This document shows, piece after piece, positions 32,904 through 41,860 of a stretch of DNA of 64,000 nucleotides (position 1 is the first letter of the stretch; each line of letters starts with the position of its first letter). The position numbers and the translations under genes are program-made. The DNA is from Flagellimonas oceanensis (GTDB lineage: Bacteria; Bacteroidota; Bacteroidia; Flavobacteriales; Flavobacteriaceae). The DNA is taken from NCBI RefSeq assembly GCF_003992595.1, contig NZ_RZNA01000049.1, forward strand, positions 124,001 to 188,000. The letters are read 5' to 3'. The notes under the pieces were generated by a model. The model did not search any database. It worked only from the letters and a program-made list of their open reading frames with translations, and had not been told where the DNA came from.

Positions 32904-35267
32904 CTAAGCAAATTTCCACCATTTTTTGACGGATTTCCCATATCCGTAACCATATTTACCTCCATAGCCCAAATTGGTTTGCTTCACATTGTTCACCACA
33001 AATGAAAGTCCTTTTAGCTTTCCTTCCTTTTTGAGTTTCATCGGAAAGTCCAAAACTTTTCTTTCAGTAACCCCTGCCCTGACTACATAAAGAATTTGGC
33101 TTGCATATTCACTTATGAGAACGGTATCTGTCACCACCATCAATGGAGCTGTATCCACAACGACATAATCATAAAGTTCAGATACGGTCTTGAACAGTTC
33201 CTCCATCCTTTCGTTCATCAACAGCTCTGTTGGGTTAGGTGGTATTTTTCCAGAAAAGATAATATCAATAGCATTTTCATTTACTTGTGCAGGAACGGCA
33301 ATATCCTGAACATTCAGGTTAGGATTTACTAAATATTCTGTCAATCCATCCTTGGTACTTCTACGAGGTTTCATTTTTCCGTCCTGTATCATATCATCGG
33401 TCGCAAAAAAATCGTACAACTTAGGGTTTCTGATGTCAGCACCAATAAGTAGTACTTTTTTACCTGTATTGGCATAAATAGCAGCAAGGTTAGAAGAAAT
33501 AAAAGTTTTTCCTTCCCCAGGTACACTAGATGTGACAAAGATAATATTATCGCGAGGAGATTGATGTGACCTTTGAATATAGTTCAGGTTGGTTCTTAAA
33601 ATCCTAAGGGATTCAGCCAAAACAGACCTATCTTCCTTTTTTACTAATCTGTGATCTTTTTTACCCAATCTAGGGACTTCTACAATAACGGGGATGTCTC
33701 CAGCAATTTTTTCCAAATCCAATTTATTATGGATTTTGTTGTCAAGTAAGTCCTTGGCATATATTACTGAAAAAGGCAATAACAGACCCACAATAATTGA
33801 CAGCAAAAACACCATTTTAGGTTGGGGAGAAATAGGTCGGTTAGACCCATATGCACTATCAACAATTTTTGCTTTTGGAGCTGCAGAAGCATATGCTATT
33901 TGAGATTCTTCTCTTTTTTGTAATAAATAAAGGTAAAGAGACTCTGTCGTTTGTTGTTTTCGTGAAATATCCCTTAAAGCTCTTTCATTACTTGGGGCTG
34001 CATAAATTCTTGAATTAATTTGGGATAATTGTTTACTTAAACTGTTTACCTGCAAATTCAAATTATTAGTCACATTATTTAAACTGGATTGCATACCTTT
34101 TTTTAACGACTCCAATTGCTGATTAAGGTTAACGATAACCGGGTTTTTTTCATTGGAACTCTCAAGCAACCTATCCCTTCTATAGACTAATTCATTATAC
34201 CTTTGCGCTGCACTAGAAATACCCTGGTCATTTAAACCAACATTAGTAGGTATTACATCATAACCACTTTGGTTACTGATTAAATCTTTCATGGAATTGG
34301 CAATGTTCAGCTGAATGTTTGCTTCCTGCAATTGTTTCTCGCCCGCTGCACTTTGATTAAAGTTCACATTGGATTGAGAACCAAGGTCGGCAATCCCTCT
34401 ACTTTCTTTGAAGGTTTCCGCTGATTCATCCACAGATGAAAGATTTGAATAAATCTCTGAAATCCTATCATTTATAAATTTGGTAGTTCGATCAGCTATG
34501 GCCTTTTTGTCCGCAACGGCATTTGCGTTATTCGTTAGTATTAATTCATTTATAACATCAACAGCTCTGTCTTGATTGGGGTCATTTAACGTTATATTTA
34601 TAATATTCGACATTTTATCAGCTGCTGCCACCTGTGTTTCATTCCTATATCTAGCCGCAACCGAATAGATGGGTTCTATGACAACCTTTAATCTTTCCCC
34701 TTTAAACGAACTGATAAACCTAGCGTTAGGAACTAGAACCATGTCTCCAATTTCAGTATTCACTTTCGAACCAAAATCTTTTTTCTTAAAGGGAGTTTCT
34801 TCATCTTCCCCAAATTGAAATGATGTGTTAGAATTTATATCTATGAAAAACGAATATTTCAATTTATTCGATACTGAATCCTCCGAGATAAAATTAATTG
34901 AAAAAGGAAAATTACCCCCATATAACTCAGAATCCCGAATTTGTCCCAATACAAAATACCTAACATTCAATTTTAGTTTCTTAACAACTTGAGTGAAATT
35001 ACCACGTGATTTCAATAATTCCACTTCATCCTCTATCTTGGTCTTTCCACCTGAAAAAAAATCTAAATCTTGTAGAGCACTTAATTCAGAGGAAGCATTC
35101 TTATCTTCAAGAATTTGAATTTTTGCTGCCGCGCTATATTGCGGCACTGTATAACGCAAGTATACAAATGCCAATATACCAAAACCTAAAACACTCAAAA
35201 GAAACCATTTCCAATGCTTCAAGTATGATTGTAAACTACTTTTAAGGTCAAGTTCTTCGTTTATCAT
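32904..35267 (-). CDS. wzc: Wzc-like polysaccharide copolymerase/tyrosine autokinase
   Basis: 787 residues. Wzz domain with TM1 at about 18-37, a long periplasmic coiled coil, TM2 at about 480-500, then a cytoplasmic BY-kinase. The kinase has Walker A SSVPGEGKTF (near 580), Walker A' LLIGADIRNPKL and Walker B VVVDTAPLMVV. The C-terminus is a tyrosine cluster (GYGGKYGYGYGK), the autophosphorylation target. Together with Wza and CpsB it controls chain length and export. It is convergent with cpsB. Confidence 0.95.
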   Translation of the reverse strand: MINEELDLKSSLQSYLKHWKWFLLSVLGFGILAFVYLRYTVPQYSAAAKIQILEDKNASSELSALQDLDFFSGGKTKIEDEVELLKSRGNFTQVVKKLKLNVRYFVLGQIRDSELYGGNFPFSINFISEDSVSNKLKYSFFIDINSNTSFQFGEDEETPFKKKDFGSKVNTEIGDMVLVPNARFISSFKGERLKVVIEPIYSVAARYRNETQVAAADKMSNIINITLNDPNQDRAVDVINELILTNNANAVADKKAIADRTTKFINDRISEIYSNLSSVDESAETFKESRGIADLGSQSNVNFNQSAAGEKQLQEANIQLNIANSMKDLISNQSGYDVIPTNVGLNDQGISSAAQRYNELVYRRDRLLESSNEKNPVIVNLNQQLESLKKGMQSSLNNVTNNLNLQVNSLSKQLSQINSRIYAAPSNERALRDISRKQQTTESLYLYLLQKREESQIAYASAAPKAKIVDSAYGSNRPISPQPKMVFLLSIIVGLLLPFSVIYAKDLLDNKIHNKLDLEKIAGDIPVIVEVPRLGKKDHRLVKKEDRSVLAESLRILRTNLNYIQRSHQSPRDNIIFVTSSVPGEGKTFISSNLAAIYANTGKKVLLIGADIRNPKLYDFFATDDMIQDGKMKPRRSTKDGLTEYLVNPNLNVQDIAVPAQVNENAIDIIFSGKIPPNPTELLMNERMEELFKTVSELYDYVVVDTAPLMVVTDTVLISEYASQILYVVRAGVTERKVLDFPMKLKKEGKLKGLSFVVNNVKQTNLGYGGKYGYGYGKSVKKWWKFA

Positions 35268-35309
35268 TGTAATTTCAAGTGAAAATTCTCAATTTATTTA
35301 GTTTAGTTC

Positions 35310-36089
35310 TTAATTCCGAGTCAACAAAACAACTGTTGAAGTAATTAAAACGGATATAATAGAAACAGCTATGGATGCTCTTTGATCGAAGCTTGATTGT
35401 GTTTTTCCAGACTTGTTAGGCTCTACATAAATAACATCGTTTTGGGTCAAATAATATACTGGAGACTTTAATGCATCCTTACTATTTAAGTTTATGCGAT
35501 TATATACCTTAGTTCCATCGAAATCTCGTATTACCATTATATTATCCCTTTTCCCCTTTATGTTTATATCTCCAGCATAACCCAAAGCTTCCATTATGGT
35601 AATTTGTTCTCCATTTATAGGATAAGTTCCCGGCCTATTTACCGCTCCCAATACTGTAACGGTAAAGTTTCTTATCCTAATATTAATAATCGGGTCCTTA
35701 AGATAATCTTTCAATTTTTCCCTTAATAACTGTCTTGTTTCAGCAGGGGAAAGACCTTCAATTTTGACTTTGCCAATAACGGGAAAGTCAATTTCCCCAT
35801 TTTTATCCACCAAATAATTTACCTGCTCCGGTCGCATTCCAATGCCCTCCTCTGCCCCTCTGAACAAATTGAAAGGGGCGCTTGCCTCTGGGTCTAATGT
35901 TGATACATGAATACTTACCAAGTCATCAACCTTAAATTTAGGGGTAAAGGTATTATCGTCGACCAATGTTTCGAACTGGGTGGCATCTTGAAAATAAACT
36001 ACATCTTTGGATGGTGTGCATGAGATAATTAGGCATGTAAGAGCGGTGTAGCACGCCAACTTAATTTTTTGGTACATGGGAATATTCAT
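35310..36089 (-). CDS. wza: Wza-like polysaccharide export lipoprotein
   Basis: 259 residues with a lipoprotein signal (ALTCLIISCTPSK, lipid-accepting Cys near residue 24). A poly_export domain (about 60-130: FKVDDLVSIHVSTLDPEAS...) and a SLBB domain (ITVLGAVNRPGTYPINGEQITIMEALGYAGD) follow, then a C-terminal hydrophobic helix (SIAVSIISVLITSTVVLL). It forms the outer-membrane channel for the polymer. It directly follows the dehydratase gene (1 bp) and precedes wzc, a classical order. Confidence 0.93.
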   Translation of the reverse strand: MNIPMYQKIKLACYTALTCLIISCTPSKDVVYFQDATQFETLVDDNTFTPKFKVDDLVSIHVSTLDPEASAPFNLFRGAEEGIGMRPEQVNYLVDKNGEIDFPVIGKVKIEGLSPAETRQLLREKLKDYLKDPIINIRIRNFTVTVLGAVNRPGTYPINGEQITIMEALGYAGDINIKGKRDNIMVIRDFDGTKVYNRINLNSKDALKSPVYYLTQNDVIYVEPNKSGKTQSSFDQRASIAVSIISVLITSTVVLLTRN

Positions 36090-36090
36090 T

Positions 36091-38037
36091 TTAGTTGTTG
36101 AGTTGAGGAAATCCTACTTGAGATGATTCTTTAATCTCCGTTGGTGGATTATTTTTGTCCAATTTACAAAAATCCGAATTGTTGGAAATATATTCGGGAA
36201 CAATGCTTTTCATTAATTGAACCACATTATCCCTAAAGAAAAGGTTGGAGATACACAATTCATCTATCATGGTTCGAACTTTAGCATAATTTATCTCTCT
36301 AACCTTACTAATCATAATTTTGTCATGATAAGTGGGAAGAGTATTCTCTCCATTTGCCAAAAGCTCCTCAAACAATTTCTCACCTGGTCTTAGGCCGGTA
36401 ATTTTAATATCAATGTCGTCGGGATAAGTTAGTCCGGAAAGACGAATCATGTTTTTGGCCAAATCCATAATTTTAACGGACTCTCCCATATCGAAAATAA
36501 AGATTTCCCCTCCTTTGCCCATAGCTCCGGCTTCCAGAACCAATTGGGAAGCTTCCGGGATAGTCATGAAATACCTTGTGATATCCTTATGGGTAACGGT
36601 AAGGGGGCCGCCTTTTTCTATTTGCTTTCTAAACAAAGGAATAACCGAACCGTTTGATCCCAGCACATTGCCAAATCTAGTGGTGATAAACTTGGTTCCC
36701 CCGTCTTGTTGTCTACAGCTAATGTACATTTCCGCAATACGCTTAGTGGCTCCCATTATGTTTGTAGGGTTCACTGCTTTATCAGTAGAAACGAACACAA
36801 ACTTCTCCACATTATATTCAGATGCAAGATCAACAATGGTTTTGGTTCCTGCCACATTTATTTTAACTGCTTCATATGGATTTTGTTCCATAAGAGGAAC
36901 ATGCTTATAGGCAGCAGCATGGAAAATTCTGTCTGGTTGATATTGTTCGAAAAGGACTCGCATTTTATTCTTATCCCTGATGTCACTGACAATTGGGACA
37001 AAATTGAAGAACCCAGCCTGTTTCAATTCTTGTTGAAGGTCGTAGAGTGGAGACTCAGCTTGGTCTATTACAATTAACGTCCTGTAATTGTACTTACAGA
37101 TTTGCCTGACCAACTCACTTCCAATGGATCCGGCTCCTCCTGTGACCATAATGACCTTATCATCAAAATCTTTCACAACCTTCGTGTTCCTAATCTCAAT
37201 TGGTGGCCTGTCCAATAAATCTTCTATCTGGACCCTTTTGATTTGCGATACCTTTAGTTCCCCATTGATCCAGTCTTCCACGGGAGGCACAATCTTAACT
37301 TTTACAGGCAAATCAACAATCTCATTCACCAATGTCCTCAACTGTTTTGGACTGATGGTCTGAATGGAAAAAATCACTTCTGAAATATTGTTGAACTTAA
37401 CAAAGTCTTCAGTTAAAATGGACTTGTTATAAACTTTTACACCGTTGATTTGCTTACCCACTTTCTGTAGATTGTTATCAACAAACCCAATCACTTTTAC
37501 ATCCATTTTGGAATGATTGGTAAGTGTATTATATGTGATTATTCCTGATTCCCCTGCGCCATAAATTATCAAGTTCTTTGATGGAGCTTGACCATTTTTC
37601 ATAATGCTCTCATAGGCAATTTTAAACACATATCTTGATGCTGCCAAGGTAATGAAAGTCAACAAACTGTTTATGATGATAATGGACAAAGGGATTGTAA
37701 AACCATTTACCAAGTCCATATACCTATTAGTCAGAACAACTGCTATTGCTCCAATACTTGCTAAGCATACTGCATTAAAAATAGCGTAAACATCCTTTAT
37801 TCCCGTGTGCCTCACCACACCTTTGTAACTTCCAGAAATCAAAAATGAAACTAAGAACAACAATACAACAACAGGAAGTTGAGTCCATAAACGATTAACA
37901 TCGAAATTGAAACTTAGATTGAACCTGATAAAATAAGCCAATACAAATGAAAAGGAAACAACACAAAGGTCTATTGCCAACACTGTCCATTTTGAGGCAT
38001 AACGCTTTCCTCTCCTAAAAAAGAATTCCTTGATCAT
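36091..38037 (-). CDS. UDP-sugar 4,6-dehydratase, PglF/WbpM/CapD type
   Basis: 648 residues. Four N-terminal membrane helices, then two Rossmann domains. The C-terminal one has NAD-binding TGGAGSIGSELVRQ and the catalytic region FVSTDKAVNPTNIMGATKR. This family converts UDP-GlcNAc to a 4-keto-6-deoxy sugar, the first step to bacillosamine or FucNAc-type sugars. It overlaps the DegT aminotransferase gene by 4 bp, which fits making a 4-amino sugar. Its product could be the first sugar loaded by the PglC-like transferase at 62.9 kb. Confidence 0.92.
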   Translation of the reverse strand: MIKEFFFRRGKRYASKWTVLAIDLCVVSFSFVLAYFIRFNLSFNFDVNRLWTQLPVVVLLFLVSFLISGSYKGVVRHTGIKDVYAIFNAVCLASIGAIAVVLTNRYMDLVNGFTIPLSIIIINSLLTFITLAASRYVFKIAYESIMKNGQAPSKNLIIYGAGESGIITYNTLTNHSKMDVKVIGFVDNNLQKVGKQINGVKVYNKSILTEDFVKFNNISEVIFSIQTISPKQLRTLVNEIVDLPVKVKIVPPVEDWINGELKVSQIKRVQIEDLLDRPPIEIRNTKVVKDFDDKVIMVTGGAGSIGSELVRQICKYNYRTLIVIDQAESPLYDLQQELKQAGFFNFVPIVSDIRDKNKMRVLFEQYQPDRIFHAAAYKHVPLMEQNPYEAVKINVAGTKTIVDLASEYNVEKFVFVSTDKAVNPTNIMGATKRIAEMYISCRQQDGGTKFITTRFGNVLGSNGSVIPLFRKQIEKGGPLTVTHKDITRYFMTIPEASQLVLEAGAMGKGGEIFIFDMGESVKIMDLAKNMIRLSGLTYPDDIDIKITGLRPGEKLFEELLANGENTLPTYHDKIMISKVREINYAKVRTMIDELCISNLFFRDNVVQLMKSIVPEYISNNSDFCKLDKNNPPTEIKESSQVGFPQLNN

Positions 38038-39167
38038 TTCAATTCGTTTTTAATGATTCCACAAATTCTTTCCAAATCTTCAAGTTCTAGGCTTGATCCA
38101 CTTGGCAAGCACAAACCTCTATCAAAAAGGTCTTCGCTTACTCCATTTACAAAAGAAGTACTCTTTTCAAAAACCAGTTGTAAATGCATTGGCTTCCATA
38201 ATGGCCTTGATTCTATATTCTCTACCTCAAGGGCCAACCTTAATTTTTCTCTTATATCAAATGAAGGGGTCAGTATGCAAGTTAACCACCTGTTTGAATA
38301 ACTTCCTTCAGGTTCATGTAAAAACTCAATTTCAGGAAGTTCTGACAAATGCTCATTGTAAAAATCGAAATTATGTCGTCTGGCTTCCACCCTATCTTTG
38401 AGCACTTCCATCTGTCCGCGACCAATACCCGCCAAAATGTTGCTCATTCTATAATTATACCCAATTTTTGAGTGTTGGTAATGAGGGGCATTATCTCTTG
38501 CTTGAGTAGCTAAAAAAATGGCTTTTTCTTTGCACTCTTGGCTACTACTTAATAATGCACCTCCTCCGGAGGTAGTTATTATTTTATTACCATTGAAAGA
38601 TAAAATACCAAAATCTCCAAAGCTGCCACAGTTAAAACCTCTGTAAGAACTGCCTAAAGCTTCGGCACTATCTTCAACTACAGGAATCCCATATTTTTTG
38701 GCAATAGCATGAACTTCATCCACCTTGTATGGCATGCCATACAAATGAACTGCAACAATGGCCTTTGGCCTTACTCCTTTGGACAATCTATCATTAATAG
38801 CTTCTTCCAAAAGCTCAGGTGAGATGTTCCACGTTTCCTTCTCGCTATCTACAAATATTGGAGTTGCGCCCAAATATGTGATTGGGTTTGCCGAAGCGGC
38901 AAATGTAAAACTCTGACAAATGACTTCATCTTCTGGACCAACACCTAAAAGCTCAAGCCCCAAGTGAATAGCCGCGGTTCCCGAACTAAGGCAAGCTGAA
39001 TAAGTAGCTTTGCCGATAAAATCTTCAATGGACTTTTCAAAATGGTGGACATTGGGTCCTAATGGGGCTATCCAGTTGGTGTCGAAGGCCTCCTTAACAT
39101 AGGTTTCTTCGTTTCCTCCCATATGAGGAGGCGACAGCCATATTTTCTTTAATACTGTGGTTTCCAT
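38034..39167 (-). CDS. DegT/DnrJ/EryC1-family sugar aminotransferase (PglE-like)
   Basis: 377 residues. The N-terminus IWLSPPHMGGNEETYVKEAFDTNWIAP and LSSGTAAIHLGLELLG are characteristic. The PLP lysine is in LSFNGNKIITTSGGGAL, with HLYG and EDSAEALGSS. This subclass transfers an amino group to a 4-keto sugar nucleotide, as in bacillosamine synthesis. A 4-bp overlap with the dehydratase gene supports the shared pathway. The N-acetyltransferase (PglD-like) for the next step is not beside it. Confidence 0.9.
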   Translation of the reverse strand: METTVLKKIWLSPPHMGGNEETYVKEAFDTNWIAPLGPNVHHFEKSIEDFIGKATYSACLSSGTAAIHLGLELLGVGPEDEVICQSFTFAASANPITYLGATPIFVDSEKETWNISPELLEEAINDRLSKGVRPKAIVAVHLYGMPYKVDEVHAIAKKYGIPVVEDSAEALGSSYRGFNCGSFGDFGILSFNGNKIITTSGGGALLSSSQECKEKAIFLATQARDNAPHYQHSKIGYNYRMSNILAGIGRGQMEVLKDRVEARRHNFDFYNEHLSELPEIEFLHEPEGSYSNRWLTCILTPSFDIREKLRLALEVENIESRPLWKPMHLQLVFEKSTSFVNGVSEDLFDRGLCLPSGSSLELEDLERICGIIKNELK

Positions 39168-39374
39168 TTTCAGTTTTGGGTTGATATAAGTAGGATAAGA
39201 ATTTTAATTCTCGAGAGTAAATGTAATATGAAATTTGAGCCATTTGATGTTTTTACGGCACTATTCGCTAAAGACAAAAAAAAATCGATTAAGTGTTCTC
39301 AACCAACAATAACAAAATAATGATTCAAGAAACTGTTTTAAATGTAGATGGCTATAGATAAACGACCAACTTGT

Positions 39375-40304
39375 CTATTTGTTTTTTAATTCCTGAAACT
39401 CTCTGTAAAAATGTTCTGAGTATAATTCTGCCCCTTTGACCGACATATGTGTGTAATCCTGCCATAAATCATAATCGATTCCCTTAAAAAAATCAACATC
39501 ATCAATATAGTTTACTCCTTTGGAATTAAAATACGATTTGACCGTTTCCCTGACCTCATCATCTATTTGGAAAAGTGAAGGGGATGTAAAAAAAATGATT
39601 TCGGATTTATTCTGTCTACCCATTTCGATAATTCTATCTATACACTTTTCCACCAAAGGATTTACCACATAGGGCTTATTTAGAGTTCTTAGTAGAGTAT
39701 CCTTCCTGTTTTTCACCATGTTTTTAAAAATGGCTTTCTGCTCTTCATCCGGTGCCAAGGGAGCAAACCCATCGGTTTTAACATTTTTGTTCTGAAAAAC
39801 ATAATTCTTTAATATAGGGAAGACTTTTCCATTGTAAGAATAACATTTGAAAACATCGGATATCCAAACATCTTCTGGAAACACATCCATCAAAAATGAT
39901 CTTAGTTGGGAATTATCAGAAGTCTTGTTCAAAAGGGTCAAAACATCCACGCCGTCATACTGTGAATCAAACAATTTAACATGATCGATATGGACAAAAA
40001 CAGTTTGTTTTTTTTTCTTGAGTGTTTGGACAAGACCTGTTGCATAGGCTATTCGTTTGCCATCCACTCCCATATTAAAACAAGATTCACCAAAAACCTT
40101 TGGGTCAAGATGATGAACAGCCCTGGAACTACCAAAAATCAGAATATCGGTCGAATCCTTGATTTTATTGAAATAATTTACCTTGCCCGCACTGTCACCG
40201 ATAAAAATTTGCTTTTCAAAATGTTTGATGACGCCATAAACGATCCTGTCGCTAACAATGATTGCCAAAAAAATACCCAGAATAAGAAATAGTGACTTTT
40301 TCAT
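39375..40304 (-). CDS. SGNH-like protein next to MBOAT acyltransferase
   Basis: 309 residues with one N-terminal signal/membrane helix (SLFLILGIFLAIIVSDRIVYG). An SGNH-like pattern is visible: FGSSRAVHHLDP near the start (block I) and the C-terminal DYTHMSVKGAELYSEHF, holding the Asp and His. It lies 3 bp downstream of the MBOAT gene, like AlgJ/AlgX with AlgI. Role inferred: it receives or transfers acetyl groups onto the polysaccharide in the periplasm. Confidence 0.72.
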   Translation of the reverse strand: MKKSLFLILGIFLAIIVSDRIVYGVIKHFEKQIFIGDSAGKVNYFNKIKDSTDILIFGSSRAVHHLDPKVFGESCFNMGVDGKRIAYATGLVQTLKKKKQTVFVHIDHVKLFDSQYDGVDVLTLLNKTSDNSQLRSFLMDVFPEDVWISDVFKCYSYNGKVFPILKNYVFQNKNVKTDGFAPLAPDEEQKAIFKNMVKNRKDTLLRTLNKPYVVNPLVEKCIDRIIEMGRQNKSEIIFFTSPSLFQIDDEVRETVKSYFNSKGVNYIDDVDFFKGIDYDLWQDYTHMSVKGAELYSEHFYREFQELKNK

Positions 40305-40307
40305 TGC

Positions 40308-41708
40308 TTAAAATTGAAAGTAAATAAAGTTGCTGGCACTGGAATAAAATAACAGGATATTGATAGTAATAAAAGTGATGCTGCAAATAAGGGTGCCGGT
40401 CTTAAGCGAGGACCCAACATCCTCTAAATTAATCTTGGACCTAAAAAGATAAATATCAAATAGAATCATCAAAAATAAACCATACAGCACCGTCGCCAAT
40501 ATGTTCATACTACCAATATAGGGTATTCCATACCCCGCACTAAACAGTTTTTGAATCATAATACTAGAGTCCTCAAAACTCAATGACCTAAAGAAAATCC
40601 AAACAAAAGATACCGCAAGGAAGATGATTACGTTATTTAAGAACTTATATCTTCTAGGAATTAGGTCAAACCTTTTTTCCACCGCCAATAAAATTCCATG
40701 AATAGATCCCCAAATAACAAAGTTCCAACTGCTTCCGTGCCATAAACCACCTAGAAGCATGGTAATAAACAAATTCCTGTACTGCAATAACACCCCCTTG
40801 CGGTTCCCTCCCAGTGGTATGTAGAGATAATCCCTTAACCAAGAAGAGAGCGAAATATGCCATCTTCTCCAAAATTCTGTAATGGAGCTTGAAAAATAGG
40901 GCAAATTGAAATTTTGCTTGAAATCGAACCCCAAAAGTTTGGCGGTACCGATGGCAATGTCTGAATAGCCACTAAAATCAAAATATATTTGAAATGAGTA
41001 TAGAATAACCGCCATCAGAATACTGGAGGAGTTGTGAACATCCGGGGAATTATAAATGGTATCTATAAGTGCACCAATGGAATCGGCCACCACTACTTTT
41101 CTGAAAAAGCCTATAGAAATTTGAAAAATACCATCCTGTAATCGTTTATGGGTCCAATACCTTTTTTCCTCTATCTGATGTATCAAGTTAGAGGCCCTTT
41201 CAATAGGTCCAGCAACCAATTGCGGAAATAGACTCACAAAGGTAGCAAAGCTTATAAAATCACGTGTTGGCTTTAGTTCCTTTCTATATATATCTATGGA
41301 ATATGACATTGTTTGAAAGGTATAAAAGGAGATACCAACCGGTAAAATTATATTTAGAGTACTTATGGGCATATCATACCCGAAAATTTTCCACAGCTCT
41401 ACCCAAGATTCGATAAAGAAATTAAAGTACTTGAATATTCCGAGCAAGCCTAAGTTTGTACAAATACTCAAAACCAGATAGGTCTTTGCTTTGGCTTTAG
41501 CATTGTAAATTTTTAATCCCAAGAAATAATCAACTATTGTAGAAAACAGTATCAACGACAAAAAACGCCAATCCCACCAGCCGTAAAAAACATAACTGGC
41601 AATGAGCAACAGTATATTTTGAATCCTAACATATTTAGATGGTATAGACCAATAGAGGACAAATACTAGTATAAAAAATACAATGAAGGCCAGTGAATTA
41701 AAAAGCAT
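40308..41708 (-). CDS. MBOAT-family O-acyltransferase (AlgI-like)
   Basis: 466 residues with about ten membrane helices. It contains the typical PVGISFYTFQTMSYSIDIYR, FPQLVAGPI and the catalytic histidine in GGLWHGSSWNFVIWG. It moves acetyl or other acyl groups across the inner membrane for polysaccharide O-acylation. It is paired with the SGNH-like gene just downstream. A terminator upstream separates it from the beta-helix gene. Confidence 0.93.
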   Translation of the reverse strand: MLFNSLAFIVFFILVFVLYWSIPSKYVRIQNILLLIASYVFYGWWDWRFLSLILFSTIVDYFLGLKIYNAKAKAKTYLVLSICTNLGLLGIFKYFNFFIESWVELWKIFGYDMPISTLNIILPVGISFYTFQTMSYSIDIYRKELKPTRDFISFATFVSLFPQLVAGPIERASNLIHQIEEKRYWTHKRLQDGIFQISIGFFRKVVVADSIGALIDTIYNSPDVHNSSSILMAVILYSFQIYFDFSGYSDIAIGTAKLLGFDFKQNFNLPYFSSSITEFWRRWHISLSSWLRDYLYIPLGGNRKGVLLQYRNLFITMLLGGLWHGSSWNFVIWGSIHGILLAVEKRFDLIPRRYKFLNNVIIFLAVSFVWIFFRSLSFEDSSIMIQKLFSAGYGIPYIGSMNILATVLYGLFLMILFDIYLFRSKINLEDVGSSLKTGTLICSITFITINILLFYSSASNFIYFQF

Positions 41709-41805
41709 AGTCGATGCCTAATTTAAATTGAGACCCCAAAGATAATCAGTCGCACCGCTTACAAAAGAATTAAAGATGATTGTCCTAAAAAAAAGATGAA
41801 AAGCA

Positions 41806-41829
41806 AACACCCTGCAAATGCAAGGTGTT
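41806..41829 (-). terminator. Terminator after the beta-helix lipoprotein gene
   Basis: An 11-bp inverted repeat AACACCCTGCA / TGCAAGGTGTT (one G-U pair) in a short loop. On the minus strand it is followed by a T-rich tract (TTTTCATCTTTTTTTT). It lies 32 bp past the stop of the lyase-like gene. Confidence 0.65.
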
Positions 41830-41860
41830 GGTGTTAATAGTTTTGATATTTAAGTCAATG

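Noticed and set aside
36449..36910. Plus-strand 153-codon frame inside the dehydratase gene
   Set aside because: It is an antisense shadow, rich in Pro/Ser, over conserved dehydratase motifs.
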